NCBI GenBank assembly: GCA_038501785.1
Contig: JBAMJR010000517.1
Span: 48,501-112,500, forward strand
DNA: 64,000 nt
Origin: Myoxocephalus aenaeus
Taxonomy: Eukaryota; Chordata; Actinopteri; Perciformes; Cottidae
Direction of reading: 5' to 3'
This document shows, one piece after another, positions 38,507 to 50,501 of this stretch. How positions within the stretch are numbered: position 1 is the first letter of the stretch; each line of letters starts with the position of its first letter. The translations under genes and the position numbers were made by a program. The notes beneath the pieces are model-generated. The model was not told where the DNA came from, searched no databases, and saw nothing but the letters and a program-made list of their open reading frames with translations.

Positions 38507-38550
<44 letters not shown>
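38402..38550. repeat. (TA)n tracts flanking a LINE 3' end
   Basis: TA runs at about 38406-38445 and 38510-38547 surround a short stretch (TTTATTTGTAACGCACTTTTC) typical of fish L2 3' ends. Confidence 0.8.
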
Positions 38551-38551
<1 letters not shown>

Positions 38552-40034
38552 ATAAAAACAGTAAAACATAATAAAAACATAGTTAAAACATGATAAAAAC
38601 ATAATTAAAACAAAGTTACAACTATTATAAAAAGGAATAGCTGACAGATTCAACACAAAGTCAAAAGGCCTTCCTGAATAAAGGTCAGGGAGATGGTTCC
38701 ACAGCTAAAGGTCTGGTGGCCCATGGTGGAGCTTGGTGTTGGGGACCTGGTCTGGTGGCCCATGGTGGAGCTTGGTGTTGGGGACCCGGTCTGGTGGCCC
38801 GTGGTGGAGCTTGGTGTTGGGGACCCGGTCTGGTGGCCCATGGTGGAGCTTGGTGTTGGGGACCTGGTCTGGTGGCCCATGGTGGAGGTTGGTGTTGGGG
38901 ACCTGGTCTGGTGGCCCATGGTGGAGCTTGGTGTTGGGGACCTGGTCTTGTGGCCCGTGGTGGAGCTTGGTGTTGGGGACCTGGTCTGGTGGCCCATGGT
39001 GGAGCTTGGTGTTGGGGACCTGGTCTGGTGGCCCATGGTGGAGCTTGGTGTTGGGGACCTGGTCTGGTGGCCCATGGTGGAGCTTGGTGTTGGGGACCTG
39101 GTCTGGTGGCCCATGGTGGAGCTTGGTGTTGGGGACCTGGTCTTGTGGCCCGTGGTGGAGCTTGGTGTTGGGGACCTGGTCTGGTGGCCCGTGGTGGAGC
39201 TTGGTGTTGGGGACCTGGAGGAGCGAGCGGTTTGTAGATCTGAGGGTGCGGGTGGAGGTTTGGGGAGTGATGAGTTCTTGTAGGTTGGGAGGTGCATGTC
39301 CATTTATGCATTTACGGGTGAGTAGTAGGACTTTGTAGTCGATCCGGGATGAGACAGGGAGCCAGTGTAGTGAGTGTAGAATGGGTGTTATGTGTTCATA
39401 TTTCCTCTCTTCAGGATCCTGGCAGCGCTGTTTTGGATGTATTGTAGTTTCTGGATGTCCGTGCCAGTGATCCCAGTGAACAGTAGTCAAGTCTTGAGGC
39501 GATAAAGGCATGGACGAGCTTCTCTGCATCTGACAGGGTTAAAGTGAGGCGGAGTTTGGAGATGTTTTTGAGATGGTAAAAGGAGGTTTTGCACAGGTTT
39601 TTGATATGGCCAGTAAAGGTCAGGTGAGGGTCAAACCGAATTCCCAGATTAGTGACTGTGGAGGAGAGGGGTAGGACCTGACGGTCCAAGGTGAGATGAG
39701 CTATGGGGGATGACTGAACCTGGTGTGGAGTGCCAACAAGGAGGGCTTCGGTTTTGCTGCTGTTTAGCTGGAGAAAGTTGTTGCTCATCCTCGCCTTTAT
39801 CTGCCCAAGACAGGCGGTGAGACATGACGTGGCTGCAGAGGGGCTTGGGGCAGTTTTGATGTAAAGCTGTGTGTCGTCAGCATAACAACGGAAGGACATC
39901 CTGTGACTGCTGACGACACGGCCGAGGGGGAGCATATAGATCATGAAGAGGAGGGGGCCGAGGACCGACCCTTGTGGAACACCACAGGAGACAGAGAGCA
40001 GTCTGGACTTGCATCTGTTAGAGATTTCCACTCT
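38465..40034 (-). mobile_element. L2-type LINE remnant, C-terminal half of reverse transcriptase
   Basis: On the - strand, 40031-39411 has an open frame with CGVPQGSVLGPLLF, RCYADDTQLYI (catalytic YADD), LNSSKTEALLVG and AFIASRLDYC. It continues after a frame break with HITPILHSLHWLPVSSRIDYK and CINGHAPPNLQELI, then enters a minisatellite. The 5' part of the element is missing. It lies between epc2 and kif5c. Confidence 0.88.
38712..39226 (-). repeat. 39-bp minisatellite expanded from a LINE coding segment
   Basis: About 13 units of 39 bp (GGTCTGGTGGCCCATGGTGG plus AGCTTGGTGTTGGGGACCT) read on the - strand as VPNTKLHHGPPDQ repeats. That is the LINE frame that leads into it from 39230. Because 39 is a multiple of 3, the LINE frame stays open through the array. 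Confidence 0.93.
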
Positions 40035-40040
40035 GTTAAA

Positions 40041-41021
40041 TAATTAACACACATAGTTATGAACTGATATAGTCCATTGTTGTAGCTTTATATTATTGTT
40101 TAGTTTACATAATAAATTATGTAAAAAGGGGATTGATAATATAAATCGTTATATTCTGTAGATATTCTTCATTTCATTATTCTTCTGTCTATTAGAGTTC
40201 AGGTTGTGCGAGGTCAGTTTAACAAATACTTTCTGTGAGAAGTTTCTGTGAGAACAGTCCGGTTGTCTGTTCCTCAAGGTTCCTCAAGGTTCCTCAAGGT
40301 TCCACGCTCTGCACCACAACACTCACACCTGTTTATCAGTACATTGACATTATGGAAGCAGACTGGTCGTTGTGTTCCAGCCCTGTGAGAATAGATGAGG
40401 ACGCGACTCTCCTCCTCTTAGAAAGGTTAGAGCCAATAGAAATGTTAGATGTTCATGACGGAAAACCGTGTATTAAAGAGCCGAACTTCCGGCTGTTCGG
40501 GTGTTTTTTGGACGGTCAACCTGCGTGTTGACTGGACGACTCCCTGCTATCGCGATTGCAGCGCTTGTTACTCTACTTGTGATCAAGGAAAATAAATTCA
40601 GAGAACGAGAGAAGTTGTTTGACTAAGTTCTTCCGGACGCTACACCAGGCATCCAATAATTAATTAATGCACATTAACACATCTTCCCAGTGAAACATTC
40701 AGTTTGATAGTCTGATAGTCCAATAGTGGTGTGGAGGAGCTCTAGGAGGATGAGGAGTGAAGGGGATGCTGCATCGGCTGCTTATATATACATATACGTT
40801 TATATTATACATATGTATATATGAATACATACGTTTATACAGCGGGTAAAATGAACACGTCCCTATCCCCCGTCTCCGTGGACGTCCAGCGTCTCCTTTT
40901 GGTTCCTCTTCATGTCCTCTTCAAAGCGTTTACTGAAGCTGTGACGCGAGAATCATTTTCTGTTTTCATTCATTTACAAAACAGAAATAAAACTAACAGC
41001 AAGTTTGTCTGTCAAAGCATT
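40041..41021. other. Intergenic sequence between epc2 and kif5c
   Basis: Mostly unrecognised. A short triplication of GGTTCCTCAA near 40275-40305 follows a TTCCTCAAGG phrase that could be a decayed reverse-transcriptase VPQG motif. A 98-codon frame at 40235-40531 has no recognised domain and I do not call it a gene. Confidence 0.4.
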
Positions 41022-41027
41022 TTTATT
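41022..41027 (-). terminator. epc2: Candidate polyadenylation signal of epc2
   Basis: This reads AATAAA on the - strand, 740 nt after the epc2 stop codon. Its use is inferred. Confidence 0.35.
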
Positions 41028-41300
41028 TCTCAGTGTTTTATAGTGAAAGAGTGAGAGTGTTGAACACACACACGTCTTCTCCACATGATTCAGACTGTTT
41101 AAAAATATAAAACACTTTGCGTTGCAGCTGCAGATCAATGTCTCATGTTCATGTTTAACAAACATTACAAAAATACCAAGTATCATCTTCAAATCTTTGA
41201 AATGAGTTTTCCATCTTTGGGAAAAAGCAAAACAAAATCAAGACTCACGTTCAGATTTTAAAGAAATACAAAATGTAAACATGAGGAATAAATAAGATAC

Positions 41301-41502
41301 AGACTCCTCACGGACCAATCAGAGCCAAGCTACAGACTCCTCACGGACCAATCAGAGCCAAGATACAGACTCCTCACGGACCAATCAGAACCAAGATACA
41401 GACTCCTCACGGACCAATCAGAGCCAAGATACAGACTCCTCACAGACCAATCAGAACCAAGATACAGAATCCTCACGGACCAATCAGAGCCAAGATACAG
41501 AC
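41301..41502. repeat. 33-bp tandem repeat in the epc2 3' UTR region, about 6 copies
   Basis: Units AGACTCCTCACGGACCAATC plus AGAGCCAAGATAC. A related segment (AACAATCAGAACCAAGATAC...) recurs five times inside the large array at 41900-45210, which links the two arrays. Confidence 0.92.
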
Positions 41503-41766
41503 TCAAGGCTTCCTGTGAACCAGTTCTGGAGTGACATGATATTCTGCTTTAGAAACTAAACGGATGAAATAAACAAACTATTTCACATCAAAGACATTCA
41601 TAAACTGTACAACAATAACTAATAATTATTAAGTAAAATGTTCTGATTCTGACACCATTTCTTCTTTTTCTGGAGGTCAGGGCGTCACATTCACCGGTCA
41701 CTGAGGAGGAAGAGGAGCAGGGGGAGGAGGGGGTGATGTGAGGAGGAGGAGGAAGAGCAGGAGGAG

Positions 41767-44700
41767 TCATGTGACCTCCATGGGCAGCGTGGTCTCTGAC
41801 AGTCCGTTCAGAGGTTTCTCCGACTCACGAGAGTCTCTGTGAGATAAAAAAAACAGTCAACAGTCAGTGATGACATCACTCATGACACTTCCTGTCTAGC
41901 AGCGATGACAGTGTAGGAGGAGTGTAGTACAGGTGTGTGTAGGAGGAGTGTAGTACAGGTGTGTGTAGGAGGAGTGTAGTACAGGTGTGTGTAGGAGGAG
42001 TGTAGTACAGGTGTGTGTAGGAGGAGTGTAGTACAGGTGTGAGTAGGAGGAGTGTAGTACAGGTGTGTGTAGTACAGGTGAGTGTAGGAGGAGTGTAGTA
42101 CAGGTAAGTGTACTACAAGTGAGTGTAGTACAGGTGTGTGTAGGAGGAGTGTACTACAGGTGAGTGTAATACAGGTGAGTGTAGGAGGAGTATAGTACAG
42201 GTGTGTATAGTACAGGTGAGTGTAGTACAGGTGTGTGTAGGAGGAGTATAGTACAGGTGTGTGTAGTACAGGTGAACAATCAGAACCAAGATACAGAATA
42301 CTCGCGGCCAGGAAGAGTGTAGTACAGGTGAGTGTAGTACAGGTGAGTGTAGGAGGAGTATAGTACAGGTGTGTGTAGTACAGGTGTGTGTAGTACAGGT
42401 GAGTGTAGTACAGGTGTGTGTAGGAGGAGTATAGTACAGGTGTGTGTAGTACAGGTGTGTGTAGTACAGGTGAGTGTAGTACAGGTGAGTGTAGGAGGAG
42501 TATAGTACAGGTGTGTGTAGTACAGGTGTGTGTAGTACAGGTGAACAATCAGAACCAAGATACAGAATACTCGCGGCCAGGAAGAGTGTAGTACAGGTAA
42601 GTGTAGTACAGGTGAGTGTAGGAGGAGTATAGTACAGGTGTGTGTAGTACAGGTGTGTGTAGTACAGGTGAGTGTAGTACAGGTGAGTGTAGGAGGAGTA
42701 TAGTACAGGTGTGTGTAGTACAGGTGTGTGTAGTACAGGTGAGTGTAGTACAGGTGTGTGTAGGAGGAGTATAGTACAGGTGTGTGTAGTACAGGTGTGT
42801 GTAGTACAGGTGAGTGTAGTACAGGTGAGTGTAGGAGGAGTATAGTACAGGTGTGTGTAGTACAGGTGTGTGTAGTACAGGTGAACAATCAGAACCAAGA
42901 TACAGAATACTCGCGGCCAGGAAGAGTGTAGTACAGGTAAGTGTAGTACAGGTGAGTGTAGGAGGAGTATAGTACAGGTGTGTGTAGTACAGGTGTGTGT
43001 AGTACAGGTGAACAATCAGAACCAAGATACAGAATACTCGCGGCCAGGAAGAGTGTAGTACAGGTAAGTGTAGTACAGGTGAGTGTAGGAGGAGTATAGT
43101 ACAGGTGTGTGTAGTACAGGTGTGTGTAGTACAGGTGTGTGTAGTACAGGTGTGTGTAGTACAGGTGTGTGTAGTACAGGTGTGTGTAGTACAGGTGAGT
43201 GTAGTACAGGTGTGTGTAGGAGGAGTATAGTACAGGTGTGTGTAGTACAGGTGTGTGTAGTACAGGTGAGTGTAGTACAGGTGAGTGTAGGAGGAGTATA
43301 GTACAGGTGTGTGTAGTACAGGTGTGTGTAGTACAGGTGAACAATCAGAACCAAGATACAGAATACTCGCGGCCAGGAAGAGTGTAGTACAGGTAAGTGT
43401 AGTACAGGTGAGTGTAGGAGGAGTATAGTACAGGTGTGTGTAGTACAGGTGTGTGTAGTACAGGTGAGTGTAGTACAGGTGAGTGTAGGAGGAGTGTAGT
43501 ACAGGTGTGTGTAGTACAGGTGTGTGTAGTACAGGTGTGTGTAGGAGGAGTGTAGTACAGGTGAGTGTAGTACAGGTGTGTGTAGTACAGGTGTGTGTAG
43601 GAGGAGTGTAGTACAGGTGAGTTACTACAGGTGTGTGTAGTACAGGTGAGTGTAGGAAGAGTGTAGTACAGGTGAGTGTAATACAGGTGTGTGTAGTACA
43701 GGTGAGTGTAGGAGGAGTGTAGTACAGGTGAGTGTAGTACAGGTGTGTGTAGTACAGGTGAGTGTAGTACAGGTGTGTGTAGTACAGGTGAGTGTAGTAC
43801 AGGTGAGTGTAGGAGGAGTATAGTACAGGTGTGTGTAGTACAGGTGTGTGTAGTACAGGTGAGTGTAGGAGGAGTGTAGTACAGGTGTGTGTAGTACAGG
43901 TGTGTGTAGTACAGGTGTGTGTAGGAGGAGTGTAGTACAGGTGTGTGTAGTACAGGTGTGTGTAGTACAGGTGTGTGTAGTACAGGTGTGTATAGTACAG
44001 GTGAGTGTAGTACAGGTGAGTGTAGTACAGGTGAGTGTAGTACAGGTGAGTGTAGTACAGGTGAGTGTAGGAGGAGTGTAGTACAGGTGAGTGTAGTACA
44101 GGTGTGTGTAGGAGGAGTGTAGTACAGGTGTGTGTAGTACAGGTGTGTGTAGTACAGGTGTGTGTAGTACAGGTGTGTATAGTACAGGTGAGTGTAGTAC
44201 AGGTGAGTGTAGTACAGGTGAGTGTAGTACAGGTGAGTGTAGTACAGGTGAGTGTAGGAGGAGTGTAGTACAGGTGTGTGTAGTACAGGTGTGTGTAGGA
44301 GGAGTGTAGTACAGGTGTGTGTAGTACAGGTGTGTGTAGTACAGGTGTGTGTAGTACAGGTGTGTATAGTACAGGTGAGTGTAGTACAGGTGAGTGTAGT
44401 ACAGGTGAGTGTAGTACAGGTGTGTGTAGTACAGGTGTGTGTAGTACAGGTGTGTATAGTACAGGTGAGTGTTGTACAGGTGAGTGTAGTACAGGTGAGT
44501 GTAGTACAGGTGTGTGTAGTACAGGTGAGTGTTGTACAGGTGAGTGTTGTACAGGTGAGTGTAGTACAGGTGTGTGTAGTACAGGTGAGTGTTGTACAGG
44601 TGAGTGTTGTACAGGTGAGTGTAGGAGGAGTGTAGTACAGGTGTGTGTAGTACAGGTGAGTGTTGTACAGGTGAGTGTAGTACAGGTGAGTGTAGGAGGA

Positions 44701-45922
44701 GTGTAGTACAGGTGTGTGTAGTACAGGTGTGTGTAGTACAGGTGTGTGTAGTACAGGTGTGTATAGTACAGGTGTGTATAGTACAGGTGAGTGTAGTACA
44801 GGTGAGTGTAGTACAGGTGAGTGTAGTACAGGTGAGTGTAGTACAGGTGAGTGTAGTACAGGTGAGTGTTGTACAGGTGAGTGTAGTACAGGTGAGTGTA
44901 GTACAGGTGAGTGTAGTACAGGTGAGTGTAGTACAGGTGAGTGTAGGAGGAGTGTAGTACAGGTGTGTGTAGTACAGGTGTGTGTAGTACAGGTGTGTGT
45001 AGTACAGGTGTGTATAGTACAGGTGTGTATAGTACAGGTGAGTGTAGTACAGGTGAGTGTAGTACAGGTGAGTGTAGTACAGGTGAGTGTAGTACAGGTG
45101 AGTGTAGTACAGGTGAGTGTAGTACAGGTGAGTGTAGTACAGGTGAGTGTAGTACAGGTGAGTGTAGTACAGGTGAGTGTAGTACAGGTGAGTGTAGTAC
45201 AGGTGAGTGTATGAGGCGTTTACCTGGCGGTGGAGACTTTGGGCACTCGCTCGAGGCTGGCGAGCTTTAAGGCAGACGTTGGGGAGACAGATCCCTCCTG
45301 GTTCCTCTCCTGGTTCCTCTCCTGGTTCCTCTCCTGGTTCCTCTCCTGGTTCCTCTCCTGGTTCCTCTGGTTGGGCAGAGACTGAGGGAAGGAGGAGGAG
45401 GAAGAGAGTGACCCCCGAGCTGAAAGCCCCAACCGGCTGAGAGACGAGGAGGAAGAGTACGGAGGCCTGGAGGGACCTGAGGAAGAGTTTATCATCATCA
45501 AAGATTGAATACAAGGTGCTACATAAACAATATTAATATCATCGTACATTTAAAATAGATCCTAGTTTTACAATCGGTTCGGCTTATAGTTCAGTTTATG
45601 AGTTGTTGTTGTTATTGACTCTTTGATGCTACACACCTTGTTGGTTGTGTGTTACGTGCTAACCCTAACCCTTAGTTCATAAAGTGAGCCCTACACAGGA
45701 GGCTCACCTGAAGAATGGAGGACCCCGTTGACGGTGGCCTTGTAGGGTTTGTTCTCACTGTTGATGTGACCACGACGAGGAGGAGGAGGAGGAGGAAGAG
45801 GAGCGCTGATCACAGCTGAGGCTGCAAACTGAGCGCTGGCCGAGTCCAAAGTCTTTGAACTGGACTCACTGGACTTGGTGGACTAGACAGACCAGGACAG
45901 GGTGTTACTATATATATATATT

Positions 45923-45972
<50 letters not shown>

Positions 45973-46078
45973 TACACCTGTGTTCTGTACGGTGCCGTGT
46001 GTCTACATAAAACACGTTATTATATATATATATATGCGCCTGTGTACCTGTGTTCCATGTCTACAGAAAACATGTTAT

Positions 46079-46119
<41 letters not shown>

Positions 46120-49100
46120 TGTGTACCTGTGTTCCGTGTCTACAGAAAACATGTTCATGGTTCTGTCTCTTCTCCAGCTGTTGCTTCTGCATCTGGACGA
46201 GCTGCCGCTGATGACTGAGGTACTGCTGCTCTGTGATGCCCCCTGCTGGCACGCCCAGAGAAGACATGTTAAACACAACGGACTCTCACCTGGAGCAGCT
46301 GGTCCACACGGGGAGCCCAACCAAAACGATTTAACTTGTGGGTTTCATTTCTAAACGTCTGAAGTGATGCTCTCAGATCAATAGAACTGATGCAGACAGA
46401 GAAATGAAATGCTGGTGTGGTTTAGTCTGGTGTAGTCTGGTCTGGTTTAGTCTGGTCTGGTTTAGTCTGGTCTGGTGTAGTCTGGTCTGGTTTAGTCTAG
46501 TCTGGTGTAGTCTGGTCTGGTTTAGTCTAGTCTGGTGTAGTCTAGTCTGGTGTAGTCTGGTCTGGTGTAGTCTAGTCTGGTGTAGTCTGGTCTGGTTTAG
46601 TCTGGTCTGGTGTAGTCTGGTCTGGTGTAGTCTGGTCTGGTGTAGTCTAGTCTGGTGTAGTCTAGTCTGGTTTAGTCTGGTCTGGTTTAGTCTGGTCTGG
46701 TGTAGTCTAGTCTGGTGTAGTCTGGTCTGGTGTAGTCTAGTCTGGTGTAGTCTAGTCTGGTGTAGTCTGGTCTGGTTTAGTCTGGTCTGGTTTAGTCTGG
46801 TCTGGTTTAGTCTAGTCTGGTTTAGTCTAGTCTGGTTTAGTCTAGTCTGGTTTAGTCTAGTCTGGTTTAGTCTGGTCTGGTTTAGTCTGGTCTGGTTTAG
46901 TCTGGTCTGGTTTAGTCTAGTCTGGTGTAGTCTAGTCTGGTGTAGTCTGGTCTGGTGTAGTCTGGTCTGGTGTAGTCTAGTCTGGTTTAGTCTAGTCTGG
47001 TTTAGTCTGGTCTGGTGTAGTCTGGTCTGGTTTAGTCTAGTCTGGTTTAGTCTAGTCTGGTGTAGTCTGGTCTGGTGTAGTCTAGTCTGGTGTAGTCTAG
47101 TCTGGTGTAGTCTAGTCTGGTGTAGTCTGGTCTGGTGTAGTCTGGTCTGGTGTAGTCTGGTCTGGTGTAGTCTGGTCTGGTGTAGTCTGGTCTGGTTTAG
47201 TCTAGTCTGGTTTAGTCTAGTCTGGTTTAGTCTAGTCTGGTTTAGTCTAGTCTGGTTTAGTCTAGTCTGGTGTAGTCTGGTCTGGTTTAGTCTGGTCTGG
47301 TTTAGTCTGGTCTGGTTTAGTCTAGTCTGGTTTAGTCTAGTCTGGTTTAGTCTAGTCTGGTGTAGTCTGGTCTGGTGTAGTCTGGTCTGGTGTAGTCTAG
47401 TCTGGTTTAGTCTGGTCTGGTTTAGTCTGGTCTGGTGTAGTCTGGTCTGGTGTAGTCTGGTCTGGTTTAGTCTAGTCTGGTTTAGTCTAGTCTGGTTTAG
47501 TCTGGTCTGGTTTAGTCTGGTCTGGTTTAGTCTAGTCTGGTTTAGTCTAGTCTGGTTTAGTCTGGTCTGGTTTAGTCTGGTCTGGTTTAGTCTGGTCTGG
47601 TGTAGTCTGGTCTGGTGTAGTCTAGTCTGGTGTAGTCTGGTCTGGTGTAGTCTGGTCTGGTTTAGTCTGGTCTGGTTTAGTCTGGTCTGGTTTAGTCTAG
47701 TCTGGTTTAGTCTAGTCTGGTGTAGTCTGGTCTGGTGTAGTCTGGTCTGGTTTAGTCTGGTCTGGTTTAGTCTGGTCTGGTGTAGTCTAGTCTGGTGTAG
47801 TCTGGTCTGGTGTAGTCTGGTCTGGTGTAGTCTAGTCTGGTTTAGTCTAGTCTGGTTTAGTCTGGTCTGGTGTAGTCTGGTCTGGTTTAGTCTGGTTTAG
47901 TCTAGTCTGGTTTAGTCTAGTCTGGTTTAGTCTAGTCTGGTTTAGTCTAGTCTGGTGTAGTCTGGTCTGGTGTAGTCTGGTCTGGTGTAGTCTGGTCTGG
48001 TTTAGTCTAGTCTGGTTTAGTCTAGTCTGGTTTAGTCTAGTCTGGTTTAGTCTAGTCTGGTCTGGTTTAGTCTGGTGTAGTCTGGTCTGGTTTAGTCTGG
48101 TCTGGTTTAGTCTAGTCTGGTTTAGTCTAGTCTGGTTTAGTCTAGTCTGGTCTGGTTTAGTCTGGTGTAGTCTAGTCTGGTGTAGTCTGGTCTGGTGTAG
48201 TCTGGTCTGGTTTAGTCTGGTCTGGTTTAGTCTGGTCTGGTTTAGTCTAGTCTGGTTTAGTCTGGTCTGGTTTAGTCTGGTTTAGTCTGGCGTGGTCTGG
48301 GTTAGTCTGGTCTGGTGTAGTCTGGTTTAGTCTGGCGTGGTCTGGTGTAGTCTGGTCTGGTGTAGTCTGGCGTGGTCTGGTTTAGTCTGGTCTGGTGTAG
48401 TGTGGTTTAGCGTGGTCTGGTGTAGTGTGGTCTGGTGTAGTCTGGTTTAGTCTGGCGTGGTCTGGTTTAGTCTGGCGTGGTCTGGTTTAGTCTGGCGTGG
48501 TCTGGTTTAGTCTGGTCTGGCGTAGTCTGGTTTAGTCTGGTCTGGTGTAGTCTGGTTTAGTCTGGCGTGGTCTGGTTTAGTCTGGTCTGGTGTAGTCTGG
48601 TTTAGTCTGGCGTGGTCTGGTTTGGTTAGCTTAGCGTAGCCAGGCTTAGCGTAGCCAGACAGTCTCTCAAAGGCCTCAGAGCTCACCTGAGTTCCTGCCA
48701 GGTGAGAGGCAACAGGTTCCTCTGTCCCCCATAGAGGACTCTGTGGTCCTTGTGCCGCCCTCCCTCAGGCCCTGAACCGGTCTGCAGCAGAACCTCCTCA
48801 GGGTCTGGATGTTGGGGTTCTGGTCCAGTGCTGATGGGTCAGTACTGGTCCTGGGTCTGGTCCTGCAGACCGGATGCCTCAAAGAGTCCAGCTGCTTCAG
48901 GACTGGATCCAGACCCGAGGAGGCTCGGTCCAGAAGGATCCTGATCACAGAAAAGAGGGCTTCAGTGATGAAGAGTGTGATGAAGACTGTGATGAAGACT
49001 GATGAAGAGTGTGATGAAGAGTGTGATGAAGAGTGTGAAGAAGACTGTGATGAAGAGTATGATGAAGACTGTGATGATGACTGGGATGAAGAGTGTGATG

Positions 49101-50470
49101 AAGGTCACAGCAGCTACCTGCCCCCCCGGCCTATCCGGCGGCGGCTCAGTCCCGTCCAATGAGGAGCAAGAACCAGTTCAGCCAGAGAGTGACGGACAGG
49201 TGGGAGGAGCCCCAGACGGGCGTCTCCACCCGGCTGCCTCGTCCCAGGCTGCAAAACAAACAACACAAACAGCTGTTGTTGTTTATCCTCGTTTACACAA
49301 GTGTTTCCCTCCAAAGAAGAACTATTGATCAGTATTGATCAGGTTCAGGTCTCAACATGACAGTATTGATCAGGTTCAGGTCTCAACATGACAGTATTGA
49401 TCAGGTTCAGGTCTCAACATGACAGTATTGATCAGGTTCAGGTCTCAACATGACAGTATTGATCAGGTTCAGGTCTCAACATCAGTCACAAAGTTAAACA
49501 GACAGTACAGGTACAGTACAGGTAGTAGTAGTACTAGTACTTCTACCTACAGTACAGGTAGTAGTGGTAGTAATAGTACTAGCAGTACTACATCAGGGAG
49601 AAAGGAGTACTCACTGAGAGGTATTCACATCCAGCTTTTCTCCTGAAGACAAAAACTCCATCAGGATTATTTTCTTCTTCATCAGATGAAGACGAAGGAG
49701 ACTGAAGAGACATGAACATTATATAATATATTATACTGTGGTGTTTATATTATATATTATACTGTGGTGTTTATATTATATATTCTATATTATACTGTGG
49801 TGTTTATATTCTATTATTATATATTATACTGTGGTGTTTATATTCTATTATTATACTGTGGTGTTTATATTATATTATTATATATTATACTGTGGTGTTT
49901 ATATTATATTATATATTATACTGTGGTGTTTATATTCTATTATTATATATTATACTGTGGTGTTTATATTCTATTATTATACTGTGGTGTTTATATTATA
50001 TTATTATATATTATACTGTGGTGTTTATATTATATTATATATTATACTGTGGTGTTTATATTCTATTATTATATATTATACTGTGGTGTTTATATTCTAT
50101 TATTATATATTATACTGTGGTGTTTATATTATATTATATATTATACTGTGGTGTTTATATTATATTATTATATATTATACTGTGGTGTTTATATTATTAT
50201 ATATTATACTGGGGCTGACCAGGGCAGGAGGAGGGCTGTCCTCTCCAGAGCTGTGGAAGTCGTACTGCTGGATGTCGGCCTTGTTGACGGTGAAGGGGCC
50301 GGGGGGCCGGCGTCTCTGAGGAGGACGGAGTCTGTCCCTCGGGGTCTTCTGAGGTCTTCTGAGGTCCAGGGGAAGCTTCTGAAACACACTCTGAACATGA
50401 GGTCTGAAGGAGCATCACATACAGGAAGCAGTGTTTTCAACCAAGAACAGGGTTACACATCATTCAGCTT

Positions 50471-50501
<31 letters not shown>

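Noticed and set aside
40235..40531. 98-codon frame as a small gene upstream of kif5c
   Set aside because: No recognised domain, no splice or poly(A) context, and a decayed RT-like VPQG phrase at its start.
43625..45514. 629-codon - strand frame running from epc2 exon 45224-45476 into the array
   Set aside because: It reads the exon in the wrong frame and the intronic array. The correct frame is fixed by flanking exons and conserved residues.
46404..47900. 498-codon frame of Trp-Cys-Ser-Leu-Val repeats
   Set aside because: It is a 15-bp minisatellite in phase with codons, lying inside an epc2 intron on the opposite strand.
50213..50222. Alternative donor (GTATAA) a few bases beyond the chosen one for epc2 exon 50220-50390
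   Set aside because: It would leave phase 1, but the next exon (49615-49701) needs phase 0. The GTCAGC donor fits.
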